Below are positions 51,292-60,934 of a DNA stretch of 61,294 bases, in pieces. Position 1 is the stretch's first letter. Every line of letters starts with the position of its first letter. Location: NCBI GenBank assembly GCA_015068245.1, contig SVKU01000015.1:1-61294 (forward strand), given 5' to 3'. Under the pieces are notes generated by a model that was not told where the DNA came from, did no database searches, and worked only from the letters and a program-made list of their open reading frames with translations. The position numbers and the translations under genes were made by a program. Source of the DNA: Oscillospiraceae bacterium (GTDB taxonomy: Bacteria > Bacillota > Clostridia > Oscillospirales > Oscillospiraceae).

Positions 51292-52101
51292 ATGGGACAG
51301 AAAGTTAATCCCCATGGATTGCGCGTTGGCGTAATCAAGGATTGGGACTCCCGTTGGTATGCCCGCAACGAAAAGGTTGGCGATCTTCTGGTAGAGGACT
51401 ACAACATCCGTAAATACCTCAAGAGCACCCTTTACTCCGCCGGCATTCCCAAAATCGAAATCGAAAGAAATTCCGCAAAGGTTCGTATCTATATCCACTG
51501 CTCCCGTCCTGGTGTTGTCATCGGCAAGGGCGGCACTGAGATCGAAAAGCTTCGCCTGAAGCTCGAAGCCATGCTGGGCAAGCCCGTGGCTCTGAACATC
51601 GTCGAAGTCAAGTCTCCCGACCTGAGCGCACAGCTGGTTGCTGAAAACATCGCAGCTCAGCTGGAAAAGAGAATTTCCTTCCGTCGCGCCATGAAGCAGG
51701 CTATGCAGCGTGCAACCCGCCTGGGCGCAAAGGGTATCAAAGTTTCCTGCGGCGGCCGTCTTGGCGGCGCTGAAATCGCCCGCAGCGAATCCTATCACGA
51801 AGGTACCATTCCTCTGCAGACTATCCGTGCAGACATCGACTACGGTTTTGCTGAAGCAGCCACCACTTACGGCCGCATCGGTATCAAGGTTTGGATCTAC
51901 AAAGGCGAGATCCTGAACACCACTCTCAGAGAGACCAAGGTCGAAACCAACACCCGCAACCGTGACCGCCGCAACAACAACGATCGTCGCGGCAACAATC
52001 GTTACAACAACGATCGCAACGGTAACCGCGGAAACTACAACCGCAACAATTCCGGTTACAACCGCTCCAACGGCGGTAACAGGGAAGGAGGCAACCGCTA
52101 A
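51292..52101 (+). CDS. rpsC: 30S ribosomal protein S3 with Asn/Arg/Gly-rich tail
   Basis: 269 residues. The body is standard S3 ([22 protein letters not shown] motif [16 protein letters not shown]), which guards mRNA entry with S4 and S5. After about residue 217 there is an added tail of about 52 residues made nearly only of Asn, Arg, Gly, Asp and Tyr ([19 protein letters not shown]). Such disordered basic tails bind RNA and can drive condensation. The stop overlaps the L16 start. Confidence 0.97.
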   Translation: MGQKVNPHGLRVGVIKDWDSRWYARNEKVGDLLVEDYNIRKYLKSTLYSAGIPKIEIERNSAKVRIYIHCSRPGVVIGKGGTEIEKLRLKLEAMLGKPVALNIVEVKSPDLSAQLVAENIAAQLEKRISFRRAMKQAMQRATRLGAKGIKVSCGGRLGGAEIARSESYHEGTIPLQTIRADIDYGFAEAATTYGRIGIKVWIYKGEILNTTLRETKVETNTRNRDRRNNNDRRGNNRYNNDRNGNRGNYNRNNSGYNRSNGGNREGGNR

Positions 52102-52538
52102 TGTTGATGCCTAAAAGAGTCAAATACCGCAGAGTTCACAGAGGCCGTCTTAAGGGCAAAGCCCTCAGAGGCAACACTGTAACTTACGGTGAATTTGGTC
52201 TGGCTGCCGTCGAACCCGGCTGGATCACCAGCAATCAGATCGAAGCAGCCCGTGTCGCCATGACCCGTTACATCAAGCGTGGCGGCCAGGTCTGGATCAA
52301 GATCTTCCCCGACAAGCCTATCACCGAGAAGCCTGCTGAAACCCGAATGGGTTCCGGTAAAGGTTCCCCCGAATACTGGGTCGCCGTTGTTAAGCCCGGT
52401 CGCGTAATGTTCGAGATCGCCGGCGTATCCGAAGAAGTTGCCCGCGAAGCGCTCCGCCTTGCCAGCCACAAGCTGCCCATCAAGACCAAGATCGTCATGA
52501 AGGCTGCGGAGACCGAGACAGAAAATGGTGGTGAATAA
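52101..52538 (+). CDS. rplP: 50S ribosomal protein L16
   Basis: 145 residues. It binds near the A-site tRNA elbow. [20 protein letters not shown] and the [20 protein letters not shown] loop are typical. It overlaps the rpsC stop (TAATG), with GGAGG 9 bases upstream. Confidence 0.98.
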   Translation: MLMPKRVKYRRVHRGRLKGKALRGNTVTYGEFGLAAVEPGWITSNQIEAARVAMTRYIKRGGQVWIKIFPDKPITEKPAETRMGSGKGSPEYWVAVVKPGRVMFEIAGVSEEVAREALRLASHKLPIKTKIVMKAAETETENGGE

Positions 52539-52539
52539 G

Positions 52540-52740
52540 ATGAAGGCAAACGAAATACGCAACATGTCCACCGCCGAGCTGGAGGCGAAACTCAATTCAC
52601 TGAAGAAGGACCTGTTTTATCTCAGACTCCAGCATGCAACCAATCAGCTTGATAATCCCGTAAAGATCCAGTCCGTCAAAAGGGATATTGCCCGAGTCAA
52701 AACTATACTTCGCGAAAAGGAGCTTCGTGCCGAAGCGTAA
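52540..52740 (+). CDS. rpmC: 50S ribosomal protein L29
   Basis: 66 residues, two helices (MKANEIRNMSTAELEAKLNS; KIQSVKRDIARVKTILREKE). It sits by the exit tunnel. I start at 52540, 1 base after the rplP stop; an earlier ATG at 52525 inside rplP is possible but not usual. Confidence 0.95.
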   Translation: MKANEIRNMSTAELEAKLNSLKKDLFYLRLQHATNQLDNPVKIQSVKRDIARVKTILREKELRAEA

Positions 52741-52754
52741 GGAGGTAGACCTGA

Positions 52755-53015
52755 ATGGAAGAAAAAAGAGCTTTCCGCAAAACCAGGGTTGGCAAGGTCG
52801 TATCCAATAAGATGGACAAGACAATCGTGGTTGCGATAGAAGACCGTGTACAGCACGCTCTTTATAAGAAAATCGTCAAGAGAACCTACAAACTGAAGGC
52901 TCATGACGAGAACAACGAATGCAACATCGGCGATACCGTAAAGGTAATGGAATGCCGCCCCCTGTCCAAGGACAAGAGATGGCGTCTCGTCGAGATCACC
53001 AAGAGAGCCGAGTAA
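52755..53015 (+). CDS. rpsQ: 30S ribosomal protein S17
   Basis: 86 residues, OB fold. [20 protein letters not shown] and [15 protein letters not shown] are diagnostic. It binds 16S rRNA early in assembly. AAGGAGG is upstream. Confidence 0.97.
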   Translation: MEEKRAFRKTRVGKVVSNKMDKTIVVAIEDRVQHALYKKIVKRTYKLKAHDENNECNIGDTVKVMECRPLSKDKRWRLVEITKRAE

Positions 53016-53028
53016 GGAGGTAACTTAA

Positions 53029-53397
53029 ATGATCCAGCAGGAAACATATCTGAAGGTTGCCGACAATACCGGCGCCAAAGAAATCAAGACTATCCGTGTG
53101 CTTGGCGGTTCTAAGCGCAAATACGGCAACATCGGCGACGTTATCGTAGCCTCTGTCCGTAAAGCAGCTCCCGGCGGCACCGTTAAGAAGGGCGAGGTCG
53201 TCAAGGCCGTTATCGTCCGCAGCGCCAAGGGCGTTCGCCGCGCCGACGGCAGCTACGTTCGTTTCGACGAAAACGCAGCCGTCATCATCCGTGACGACAA
53301 AAACCCCCGCGGCACCCGTATCTTTGGACCCGTAGCCAGAGAACTTCGCGAGAAGGACTACATGAAGATCCTCTCTCTGGCTCCCGAAGTTGTTTAA
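53029..53397 (+). CDS. rplN: 50S ribosomal protein L14
   Basis: 122 residues. [20 protein letters not shown] opening; it forms an inter-subunit bridge and is the docking site of the silencing factor RsfS. Complete and standard. Confidence 0.98.
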   Translation: MIQQETYLKVADNTGAKEIKTIRVLGGSKRKYGNIGDVIVASVRKAAPGGTVKKGEVVKAVIVRSAKGVRRADGSYVRFDENAAVIIRDDKNPRGTRIFGPVARELREKDYMKILSLAPEVV

Positions 53398-53413
53398 TGG
53401 AGGGTACCGAACA

Positions 53414-53731
53414 ATGAACAGTTTGAACATTAAGAAAGACGATAACGTAATCGTCATCGCCGGCAAGGACAAGGGCAAGACCGGTAAGGTCCTGGCCACT
53501 TTCCCCAAGACCGGTAAGGTCATCGTCGAAGGCGTTAACATGGCTACTACTCATGTTAAGGCTTCCGGTCAGAACCAGCAGGGCGGCATCATCACCAAGG
53601 AACTGGCTATGCCCGCCTGCAAGGTAATGCGCGTTTGCCCCAAGTGCGGCAAGCCCACCCGCGCTGCTCACGTTATTCTTGCTGACGGCTCCAAGGCCCG
53701 TAAGTGCAAGAAGTGCGGCGAAACTATATAA
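53414..53731 (+). CDS. rplX: 50S ribosomal protein L24
   Basis: 105 residues. KOW motif KKDDNVIVIAGKDKGKTGKV, an assembly initiator of the 50S. A CPKCGKP...CKKCG zinc-ribbon-like pair lies near the end. Start 53414 has GGAGGG 9 bases upstream; an in-frame ATG at 53390 lies inside rplN. Confidence 0.97.
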   Translation: MNSLNIKKDDNVIVIAGKDKGKTGKVLATFPKTGKVIVEGVNMATTHVKASGQNQQGGIITKELAMPACKVMRVCPKCGKPTRAAHVILADGSKARKCKKCGETI

Positions 53732-53745
53732 GGGGGTAAAGCAAA

Positions 53746-54288
53746 ATGGCACGACTCAAAGTTAAATACACTGAGGAGATCGCCCCCGCTCTGATGGAAA
53801 AGTTCCAGTACAAGAGCGTTATGCAGATCCCCAAGGTCGAGAAGGTCGTTGTAAACGTAGGCTGCGGCGCAGCTCGTGACAACGCCAAGATCCTCGAAGC
53901 TATTATCAACGATATCACTACCATCACCGGTCAGAAGGCCGTCGCCTGCAAGGCTCGTAAGTCCGTCGCTAACTTCAAGGTCCGTGAAGGCCAGTACGTT
54001 GGCGCAAAGGTTACCCTGCGCGGCGAAAAAATGTGGGAATTCCTTGATCGTCTGTTCAACGTGGCTCTGCCCCGTGTTCGTGACTTCCGTGGCATCAGCG
54101 CCAACTCCTTCGACGGACGCGGCAACTATTCCTTCGGTATCACCGAACAGCTGATCTTCCCCGAAATCGATTACGATAAGGTAGACGCTATCCGCGGTAT
54201 GGATATCAACATCATCACCACCGCTCAGACCGACGAAGAAGCCCGCGAACTGCTCAGACTCGTAGGCGCACCCTTTGTCAAGGCTTAA
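53746..54288 (+). CDS. rplE: 50S ribosomal protein L5
   Basis: 180 residues. It binds 5S r[23 protein letters not shown] and the [20 protein letters not shown] stretch are conserved. Followed by zinc-type S14. Confidence 0.98.
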   Translation: MARLKVKYTEEIAPALMEKFQYKSVMQIPKVEKVVVNVGCGAARDNAKILEAIINDITTITGQKAVACKARKSVANFKVREGQYVGAKVTLRGEKMWEFLDRLFNVALPRVRDFRGISANSFDGRGNYSFGITEQLIFPEIDYDKVDAIRGMDINIITTAQTDEEARELLRLVGAPFVKA

Positions 54289-54305
54289 GCGCAGGAGGAA
54301 CGATA

Positions 54306-54491
54306 ATGGCTAAAAAATCTATGATCCTGAAGCAGCAGAAGCCCGCCAAGTTCTCCACCCGTAAGTACAACCGCTGCAAGATCTGCGGCCGTCCCCATGC
54401 TTACCTGAGAGACTATGGCATCTGCCGTATCTGCTTCCGTAACCTGGCCTACAAGGGTCAGATCCCTGGCGTAAGAAAAGCCAGCTGGTAA
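54306..54491 (+). CDS. rpsZ: 30S ribosomal protein S14, zinc type
   Basis: 61 residues. Four cysteines in C-x2-C...C-x2-C ([20 protein letters not shown]) bind zinc; this is the short, primary form. An unusual structured gap of 155 bases follows before rpsH. Confidence 0.97.
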   Translation: MAKKSMILKQQKPAKFSTRKYNRCKICGRPHAYLRDYGICRICFRNLAYKGQIPGVRKASW

Positions 54492-54646
54492 ATTAATCAG
54501 TTTTCGGTTCAATACCGTGACTAAAAGTACAGCGACAGGTCGCGTAGGGGCAGCATCGCCGCTAATGCGGATGATGTGATCACCTCTCACGCGATACCTC
54601 GCTGACTAAACGGCTTATGCCGTAACTCAACAGGAGGTAAAAATCA
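54492..54646 (+). other. Structured RNA gap between rpsZ and rpsH
   Basis: 155 bases with no gene. An outer stem joins CAGCGACAGGTCGCG (54530-54544) with CGCGATACCTCGCTG (54590-54604) around an asymmetric internal loop; inside, CATC-CCGC pairs with GCGG-GATG (54554-54576). A third hairpin ACGGC/GCCGT (54610-54623) precedes the AGGAGG of rpsH. Candidate autoregulatory site for S8; part of the loop (GTAGGGGCAGC) resembles the intergenic repeats. Confidence 0.5.
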
Positions 54647-55045
54647 ATGCAAATCACCGATCCTATTGCGGATATGCTGACTCGAATCAGAAACGCCAAC
54701 TCCGCAAAGCACGAAACCGTTGACGTACCTGCTTCCAAGATGAAGAAAGCTATTGCTCAGATTCTTCTGGACGAAGGTTACATCAAGAACTTCCAGATCC
54801 TGGAAGGCAATACTCAGGGCGTTATCCGTATCACCCTGAAGTATCTGAACAACAAGGAGAAGGTTATCACCGGTCTCCGTAGAGTCTCCAAGCCCGGTCT
54901 GCGTGTATACGCCGGCGCTGAGGAGCTGCCCAGTGTCCTTCGCGGCATGGGTATCGCCATCATTTCCACTTCCAAGGGCATCATGACCGACAAGAAAGCA
55001 AGAGAAGCTCATGTCGGCGGCGAAGTCCTTGCATTCGTATGGTAA
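54647..55045 (+). CDS. rpsH: 30S ribosomal protein S8
   Basis: 132 residues. Central-domain 16S binder and known spc-operon repressor in Escherichia coli. [20 protein letters not shown] opening and [20 protein letters not shown] are conserved. The structured gap upstream may be its mRNA target here (inference). Confidence 0.98.
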   Translation: MQITDPIADMLTRIRNANSAKHETVDVPASKMKKAIAQILLDEGYIKNFQILEGNTQGVIRITLKYLNNKEKVITGLRRVSKPGLRVYAGAEELPSVLRGMGIAIISTSKGIMTDKKAREAHVGGEVLAFVW

Positions 55046-55059
55046 GGAGGGTATTTTAA

Positions 55060-55596
55060 ATGTCTAGAATTGGTAGAATGCCCATCACCGTGCCTGCTGG
55101 TGTTGAAGTCAATCTTGATGGCAGCCACATCACTGTTAAGGGCCCCAAGGGTACTCTTGAAAGAGACCTGCATCCCGCAATGATCGTTGAGATCGACGCC
55201 GGCGTCATCAGCGTCAAGCGTCCCAACGATGATAAAGAAAACCGCAGCCTCCACGGCCTCACCCGCAGCCTCATCAACAATATGGTTGTCGGTGTTACCG
55301 AAGGCTACAAGAAAGAGCTCGACGTCAACGGCGTTGGTTACAGAGCTCAGAAGGATGGCAACAAGCTGGTCATGAACCTTGGCTATTCCCATCCCGTAAC
55401 CATGGAAGAGATCGACGGCATTTCCATCGAAGTTCCTTCCAACAATAAGATCATCATTTCCGGTATCGACAAGCAGAAGGTCGGCCAGTTTGCGTCTGAA
55501 GTCAGAGGTAAGAGACCTCCCGAACCCTACAAGGGCAAGGGCATCAAGTATGTTGACGAAGTCATAAAGCGCAAAGAAGGCAAGACCGGTAAATAA
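55060..55596 (+). CDS. rplF: 50S ribosomal protein L6
   Basis: 178 residues. [20 protein letters not shown] opening and the [20 protein letters not shown] end. It sits by the GTPase centre. AAGGAGG lies upstream. Confidence 0.98.
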   Translation: MSRIGRMPITVPAGVEVNLDGSHITVKGPKGTLERDLHPAMIVEIDAGVISVKRPNDDKENRSLHGLTRSLINNMVVGVTEGYKKELDVNGVGYRAQKDGNKLVMNLGYSHPVTMEEIDGISIEVPSNNKIIISGIDKQKVGQFASEVRGKRPPEPYKGKGIKYVDEVIKRKEGKTGK

Positions 55597-55613
55597 GAGA
55601 GAGGTGTGCCACA

Positions 55614-55973
55614 ATGATAAAAAGACCCGATACTAATGCTCAGCGCAAACTGCGCCATAAGAGAGTCCGCGGTAAAGTCTCTGGCACGCCCGAGAGACCC
55701 CGCCTCGATGTTTTCCGCAGCAATGCAAACATCTACGCTCAGATCATCGACGACGTAAACGGCCATACTCTGGTTGCTGCCTCGTCCATCGAAAAAGGCT
55801 TTGAAGGCCCCACCGGTAACTGTGAAGCCGCCAAGAAGGTTGGCCAGCTGATCGGTGAGCGCGCTAAAGAAAAGGGCATCGAAAACGTAGTTTTCGACCG
55901 CGGCGGCTACATTTACCACGGCCGTGTTGCAGCTCTTGCTGAAGGCGCCCGCGAAGCCGGACTGAAGTTTTAA
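55614..55973 (+). CDS. rplR: 50S ribosomal protein L18
   Basis: 119 residues. 5S rRNA binder with basic N-terminus ([20 protein letters not shown]) and the [20 protein letters not shown] end. Confidence 0.98.
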   Translation: MIKRPDTNAQRKLRHKRVRGKVSGTPERPRLDVFRSNANIYAQIIDDVNGHTLVAASSIEKGFEGPTGNCEAAKKVGQLIGERAKEKGIENVVFDRGGYIYHGRVAALAEGAREAGLKF

Positions 55974-55993
55974 GAGGAGGAGGAAACTGCACT

Positions 55994-56515
55994 ATGGCTT
56001 ACAATACTGGTAGAAATAACAACAATACCGCGGTTGAATCCGAATTTATCGAAAAAGTCGTTTCCATTAACCGCGTATCCAAGACCGTTAAGGGCGGCCG
56101 TGTAATGAAGTTCTCCGCTCTGGTCGTCGTAGGCGACGGCAAAGGCACCGTAGGCTACGGCCTTGGCAAGGCTTCCGAAGTTTCCGAAGCTATCCTCAAG
56201 GGCCTGGCTGATGCTAAGAAGAATCTCGTAAAGATCACCCTTTCCGGCACCACCATTCCCCACGAAGTCATCGGCGCTTACGGCGCAGGCAGAGTTCTGC
56301 TCAAGCCCGCATCCGTTGGTACCGGCGTCATCGCCGGCGGTGCTGTCCGTGCCGTTATGGAAGCTGCTGGTATCAGCAACGTCCGTACCAAGTGTCTCCG
56401 CTCCAACAATCCTCAGAACGTAGTTAAGGCGACCTTCGCAGGCCTGATGGCTCTGCGTGGACCCGAGGAAGTTGCCCGCATCCGCGGCAAGAGCGTTGAA
56501 GAAATTAAAGGTTAA
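55994..56515 (+). CDS. rpsE: 30S ribosomal protein S5
   Basis: 173 residues. Fidelity protein next to S4. [20 protein letters not shown] and [20 protein letters not shown] are diagnostic. The ATG follows a strong GAGGAGGAGG run. Confidence 0.98.
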   Translation: MAYNTGRNNNNTAVESEFIEKVVSINRVSKTVKGGRVMKFSALVVVGDGKGTVGYGLGKASEVSEAILKGLADAKKNLVKITLSGTTIPHEVIGAYGAGRVLLKPASVGTGVIAGGAVRAVMEAAGISNVRTKCLRSNNPQNVVKATFAGLMALRGPEEVARIRGKSVEEIKG

Positions 56516-56528
56516 GGAGGACTCTTAA

Positions 56529-56711
56529 ATGGCTAACCTGAGAATCAAGCTTGTCAAGAGCCTCAATGGCCGTCTGGATAAGCACATTGCTACCGCAAAG
56601 TCTCTCGGACTGACCAAGATCGGTAAAGAGACTGTTCAGCCCGATAATGCACAGACCAGAGGCAAGATCGCCAAGATCGGCTACCTGCTTCAGGTCACCG
56701 AAGAAGAATAA
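56529..56711 (+). CDS. rpmD: 50S ribosomal protein L30
   Basis: 60 residues. [20 protein letters not shown] opening, short bacterial form. AAGGAGG upstream; usual position between rpsE and rplO. Confidence 0.96.
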   Translation: MANLRIKLVKSLNGRLDKHIATAKSLGLTKIGKETVQPDNAQTRGKIAKIGYLLQVTEEE

Positions 56712-56727
56712 TGGAGGTGCAGGTAAT

Positions 56728-57168
56728 ATGAATTTGCATGAACTTGCTCCCGCAGCCGGCTCCGTAAAGGTCGGCAAACGTAAAGGCCGCGGTCATGGCA
56801 CCGGTAACGGTAAGACCGCAGGTCGTGGCCACAAGGGTCAGCACGCCCGTAGCGGCGGCGGCGTCAGAATCGGCTTCGAAGGCGGCCAGATGCCCCTTGC
56901 CAGACGTATCCCCAAACGTGGTTTCAACAACATTTTCGCAAAGCCTCTGGAAGCAATCAACGTCTCCGCATTGAAGGCTTTTGAAGACGGCGCTGTTGTC
57001 GATGCTCAGGCTCTTCTCGATGCCGGCATTCTGACCAAGTGCGAATATGGCTTCAAGGTTCTTGGCGGCGGCACCGTTTCCAAGAAGCTCACCGTCAAAG
57101 CCAATGCATTTTCCGAGTCTGCCAAGGCTAAGATCGAGGAGGCAGGCGGAAAGGCAGAGGTGATCTAG
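56728..57168 (+). CDS. rplO: 50S ribosomal protein L15
   Basis: 146 residues. [20 protein letters not shown] with the Gly/Arg-rich [19 protein letters not shown] extension that threads into 23S rRNA. Start 56728 has GGAGG 10 bases upstream; an earlier ATG lies inside rpmD. Its TAG stop is 1 base from the secY GTG. Confidence 0.98.
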   Translation: MNLHELAPAAGSVKVGKRKGRGHGTGNGKTAGRGHKGQHARSGGGVRIGFEGGQMPLARRIPKRGFNNIFAKPLEAINVSALKAFEDGAVVDAQALLDAGILTKCEYGFKVLGGGTVSKKLTVKANAFSESAKAKIEEAGGKAEVI

Positions 57169-57169
57169 A

Positions 57170-58453
57170 GTGATACAGACTATTCGTAATGCCTGGAAAA
57201 TTCCTGAGCTGCGCAAGAAGATCCTTTTCACTCTGCTCATCCTTCTGATATATCGTGCCGGTAACTGCGTTCCCGTACCTTTCGTAAATGTAGCTGCTCT
57301 GAGCGAATATTTCACTTATTCTCTCGAGAATACCGTTCTTGGTCTGTACAATGCCATGTCCGGTAACGCTTTTGCCAGTGCAACCATCTTTGCGCTGAGC
57401 ATCCAGCCCTACATCAACGCCAGCATTATCCTGCAGCTTCTCTGTGTAGCGATCCCCGCTCTTGAGAGACTGTCCAAGGAAGGCGGCGAAGAAGGCAAAA
57501 AGAAAATCGCAGCAATCACTCGTTATTCCACTGTTGGTCTTGGCCTGTTCATGGGCTTTGCCTACTGGCTCCTGCTCAAGAACGCAGACCTTCTTACCGA
57601 TCCCGGTGTTCTTCCCGCAATCGTTGTGATCGTATCCTTCACTGCCGGTGCTTCCCTGCTTATGTGGCTGGGTGAGCAGATCACCGAATTTGGTATCGGC
57701 AATGGTATCTCCATGATACTGTTCGCCAGCATCATTTCCAGAATCCCCTCCATGGTCAGCACCGCCGTCAGCAACCTGATGGCCGGTTCTCTGAAATGGT
57801 ACGGAGCCCTGCTGATGGTCGTCGGCATTGCCGCACTGATCATGTTCATCGTTTTCATCAACGATGCAGAGCGCAGAATCCCTGTTCAGTATGCCAAGAG
57901 AGTCGTAGGCCGCAAGATGTACGGTGGCCAGAGCACCCATCTGCCCATCAAGGTCAGCATGGCCGGTGTTCTGCCTGTCATCTTCGCTCAGTCCATCGCT
58001 TCTCTGCCCGCTACTATCGCAGCATTCTTCCCCGCACCCGAGTCCGGATTCTGGAAGGGCGTTCTGAATGCTATTCAGAACACTTCAATCCCCTACATTA
58101 TCGTTTACTTCTTCCTGATCATCGGATTTGCATACTTCTATACTGCAATCCAGTTCAATCCTGTTGAAATCGCCAACAATCTTAAAAAGAACGGCGGCTT
58201 CATCCCGGGCTTCCGTCCCGGCCGTCCCACTTCAGAATTCATTAACAGAGTTCTCAACAAGGTCACCCTGTTTGGCGCTTTGTATCTGGCTGTCGTGGCT
58301 ATCCTGCCCATCATCGCTCAGAAGGTGATCGGTGTGCCCGGTCTGTCTATCGGCGGTACCTCCGTCATAATCGTTGTCGGTGTTGCTCTGGAAACCGTTA
58401 AGACTCTCGAAGCTCAGATGCTCATGCGTAACTACAAGGGCTTCCTCGAATAA
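57170..58453 (+). CDS. secY: Protein translocase subunit SecY
   Basis: 427 residues, ten membrane helices, the channel of the Sec translocon. IPELRKKILFTLLILLIYRA opening, plug-region NAMSGNAF and the FNPVEIANNLKKNGGFIPGF cytosolic loop are standard. GTG start one base after the L15 stop, so translation is coupled. Confidence 0.98.
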   Translation: MIQTIRNAWKIPELRKKILFTLLILLIYRAGNCVPVPFVNVAALSEYFTYSLENTVLGLYNAMSGNAFASATIFALSIQPYINASIILQLLCVAIPALERLSKEGGEEGKKKIAAITRYSTVGLGLFMGFAYWLLLKNADLLTDPGVLPAIVVIVSFTAGASLLMWLGEQITEFGIGNGISMILFASIISRIPSMVSTAVSNLMAGSLKWYGALLMVVGIAALIMFIVFINDAERRIPVQYAKRVVGRKMYGGQSTHLPIKVSMAGVLPVIFAQSIASLPATIAAFFPAPESGFWKGVLNAIQNTSIPYIIVYFFLIIGFAYFYTAIQFNPVEIANNLKKNGGFIPGFRPGRPTSEFINRVLNKVTLFGALYLAVVAILPIIAQKVIGVPGLSIGGTSVIIVVGVALETVKTLEAQMLMRNYKGFLE

Positions 58454-58467
58454 ATCGGAGGTTGAAT

Positions 58468-59100
58468 ATGAAGATCATATTTCTCGGTGCTCCCGGCGCC
58501 GGTAAGGGAACACAGGCCGAAATAGTGGCCGAAAAGCTTGGTATTCCTACCATTTCCACCGGCAACATGCTCAGAGAAGCCATCAAAAACGGCACCGAGC
58601 TTGGTCTGAAAATGAAGCAGTACACCGATAACGGTCAGCTCGTACCCGACGATGTCATCATCGGCATCGTCGGCGAGCGGCTGGCTCAGGCAGACTGTGA
58701 AAAGGGTTATATCCTCGACGGTATGCCCCGGACCATCGCTCAGGCTGAAGCTCTTGAGAGCATAGGCATTGAGATCGACGCTGCCATCTCCCTCGAGATC
58801 GAAGACGCTGTCATCGAAGATCGTATGAGTGGTCGTCGAGTATGTGAAAAATGCGGTGCCAGCTACCATGTAACGTCCAATCCTCCCAAGGCTGAAGGCG
58901 TTTGCGACAGCTGCGGCGGAGCACTTGTTATCCGTAAGGACGATGCTCCCGAAACCGTAAAAGAAAGACTCAGAGTCTACCACGAGCAGACCGAGCCTAT
59001 CAAGGGATTCTATGAAGCAAGAGGCAAGCTGAAACTGGTTAAGGGCGATCAGCCCATCGCCGGTGCTACTGCCGACATTATGGCAGCTCTTGGTGAGTAA
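58468..59100 (+). CDS. adk: Adenylate kinase, zinc-LID type
   Basis: 210 residues. P-loop GAPGAGKGTQ, AMP site STGNMLREAIKNGTELG, and DGMPRT (usually DGFPRT). The LID has four zinc-binding Cys in CEKCGASYHV and GVCDSCGG, as in Gram-positive enzymes. ATG 58468 has GGAGG 6 bases upstream; the in-frame TTG at 58462 is rejected. Confidence 0.97.
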   Translation: MKIIFLGAPGAGKGTQAEIVAEKLGIPTISTGNMLREAIKNGTELGLKMKQYTDNGQLVPDDVIIGIVGERLAQADCEKGYILDGMPRTIAQAEALESIGIEIDAAISLEIEDAVIEDRMSGRRVCEKCGASYHVTSNPPKAEGVCDSCGGALVIRKDDAPETVKERLRVYHEQTEPIKGFYEARGKLKLVKGDQPIAGATADIMAALGE

Positions 59101-59101
59101 G

Positions 59102-59857
59102 ATGATTCCCGTAAAATCCAATCGCGATATTGACCTCATGCGTCGAGCCTGTAAAATTACCGCGGCAGCCCGCGAACTTGCGGGTGGTATGGTCCGGCCC
59201 GGCGTTACAACCCATGAAATTGACAAAGCAGTCCATGACTATATAGTCAGCCAGGGCGCAGTGCCGTCGTTCCTTAATTATAACGGATACCCCGGCAGCG
59301 CATGCATTTCCATCAACGAGCAGGTCATCCACGGCATCCCCGGTAATCGGGTGATCAAAGAGGGCGACATTGTAAGTATTGATGTTGGTGCATATATTGG
59401 CGGGTTTCATGGAGACTGCGCAGCAACCTATGCAGCCGGAGCTATTGACCCGGAGGCGCAGAGGCTGATAGATGTTACTCGTCAGAGTTTCTTCGAAGGC
59501 ATCAAATTCGCCCGCCAGGGTTATCGAGTATCCGACATTTCACATGCCGTTCAGGCATATGTGGAAAACAACGGGTTTTCCGTAGTACGCAGCTTTGTAG
59601 GCCACGGTGTGGGTGAGAAGCTGCACGAAGAACCTGAAGTTCCAAACTTCGGCTCGCCCGGCCGGGGCCCCAGGCTCGTTAAGGGCATGACTTTGGCAAT
59701 AGAACCTATGGTCAATCAGGGAACTTACGAAGTAAAGGTCCTTAAAGACCACTGGACAGTTATCACAGCCGATGGCAAACTGTCGGCGCATTACGAGAAT
59801 ACCGTTTTAATTACCGACGGTGAGCCTGAAATACTCACCGTGTGTGAAGGTCTTTGA
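59102..59857 (+). CDS. map: Methionine aminopeptidase type I
   Basis: 251 residues. Metal ligands lie in DIVSIDVGAYIGGFHGDCA (two Asp), GHGVGEKLHEEP (His), AIEPMVNQG and YENTVLITDG (Glu). It removes the starter Met from new proteins. It starts 1 base after the adk stop. Confidence 0.97.
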   Translation: MIPVKSNRDIDLMRRACKITAAARELAGGMVRPGVTTHEIDKAVHDYIVSQGAVPSFLNYNGYPGSACISINEQVIHGIPGNRVIKEGDIVSIDVGAYIGGFHGDCAATYAAGAIDPEAQRLIDVTRQSFFEGIKFARQGYRVSDISHAVQAYVENNGFSVVRSFVGHGVGEKLHEEPEVPNFGSPGRGPRLVKGMTLAIEPMVNQGTYEVKVLKDHWTVITADGKLSAHYENTVLITDGEPEILTVCEGL

Positions 59858-59858
59858 T

Positions 59859-60143
59859 ATGCAGCTGCGCAAAGCTGATATCGTCCTGTCTGTTTCCGGC
59901 CACGACAAGGGAAAGCTTTTCTTCATTCTTGCGATAGACGAGGGCTTTTGTCTGCTGGCAAACGGCAAAGAAGGACGGCGAGTTGATCGGCCGAAACGCA
60001 AAAGCGTGAAGCACCTGCAATTCGTTGACCGGTACGACTGTGAAACGGCGCATAAGCTGGAAAAAGGCGAGTGCGTGGAAAACTATGAGCTAAGACGTGA
60101 CCTTGCAAGATATTGCGAGAGCCGGAAAATACCAAGGGGGTAA
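59859..60143 (+). CDS. KOW-domain RNA-binding protein (L14e-like)
   Basis: 94 residues. KOW-like opening LRKADIVLSVSGHDKGKLFF with FILAIDEGFCLLANGKE, then basic KRKSVKHLQF. Clostridia often carry such a small L14e/L6e-like protein between map and infA. It is thought to bind rRNA or mRNA. The start lies 1 base after the map stop. Confidence 0.85.
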   Translation: MQLRKADIVLSVSGHDKGKLFFILAIDEGFCLLANGKEGRRVDRPKRKSVKHLQFVDRYDCETAHKLEKGECVENYELRRDLARYCESRKIPRG

Positions 60144-60149
60144 AAAAGC

Positions 60150-60368
60150 TTGGCTAAAGACGACGTTATAGAACTCGAAGGTGTTGTTACGGATGCCCTG
60201 CCCAATGCGATGTTTACTGTCGATATAGGCAATGGACACACAATCCTGGCACACATTTCCGGAAAGCTCCGGATGAACTTTATCAAGATCCTGCCCGGCG
60301 ATAAGGTGACCGTTCAGATGTCACCCTACGATCTGACCCGCGGCAGAATAACATGGAGAAGCAAATAG
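60150..60368 (+). CDS. infA: Translation initiation factor IF-1
   Basis: 72 residues, OB fold ([26 protein letters not shown] end). It blocks the A site during initiation. The start is TTG at 60150 with AAGGGGG 9 bases upstream, a weak start codon for an essential factor. Confidence 0.97.
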   Translation: MAKDDVIELEGVVTDALPNAMFTVDIGNGHTILAHISGKLRMNFIKILPGDKVTVQMSPYDLTRGRITWRSK

Positions 60369-60413
60369 AGACTGCGTAAGTCTCATGTGATTCCCAAATG
60401 GAGGTTAACAACT

Positions 60414-60527
60414 ATGAAGGTAAGACCGTCCGTTAAGCCCATGTGCGACAAATGCAAGATCATCAAGCGCAAGGGCCGTGTAATGGTTATTTGCGAAAAC
60501 CCCAAGCATAAGCAGAGACAAGGCTGA
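60414..60527 (+). CDS. rpmJ: 50S ribosomal protein L36
   Basis: 37 residues, [20 protein letters not shown] and a zinc Cys/Cys...Cys/His set (C11, C14, C27, H32). Usual place between infA and rpsM; GGAGG lies upstream. Zinc-bearing form. Confidence 0.97.
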   Translation: MKVRPSVKPMCDKCKIIKRKGRVMVICENPKHKQRQG

Positions 60528-60550
60528 TTTTAAGGAGGTGCTGAATCAAT

Positions 60551-60919
60551 ATGGCACGTATTGCCGGTATAGACCTGCCCAGAGATAAGAGAATCGAAAT
60601 AGGACTCACTTACATTTACGGAATCGGCAGAAAGAGCGCTACCGATATCTGCGTAGCAGCTGGCGTAAACCCCGATATCCGTGTTAAAGACCTGTCCGAA
60701 GCTGACGAAGCTAAGCTCCGTGAAGTTATCGACAGAGATTATATCGTTGAAGGCGACCTTCGTCGTGAAGTAGCCACCAACATCAAGCGACTGACTGACA
60801 TCGGTTGCTACCGCGGTGTTCGTCACAGAAAGGGCCTGCCCGTTCGCGGCCAGCGCACCAAGACCAACGCTCGTACTCGCAAAGGTCCCAAGAGAACCAT
60901 CGCTAACAAGAAAAAGTAA
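60551..60919 (+). CDS. rpsM: 30S ribosomal protein S13
   Basis: 122 residues. [20 protein letters not shown] opening, [19 protein letters not shown] and a basic tail that touches P-site tRNA. AAGGAGG lies upstream. Confidence 0.98.
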   Translation: MARIAGIDLPRDKRIEIGLTYIYGIGRKSATDICVAAGVNPDIRVKDLSEADEAKLREVIDRDYIVEGDLRREVATNIKRLTDIGCYRGVRHRKGLPVRGQRTKTNARTRKGPKRTIANKKK

Positions 60920-60934
60920 GGGAGGGATAATGCA

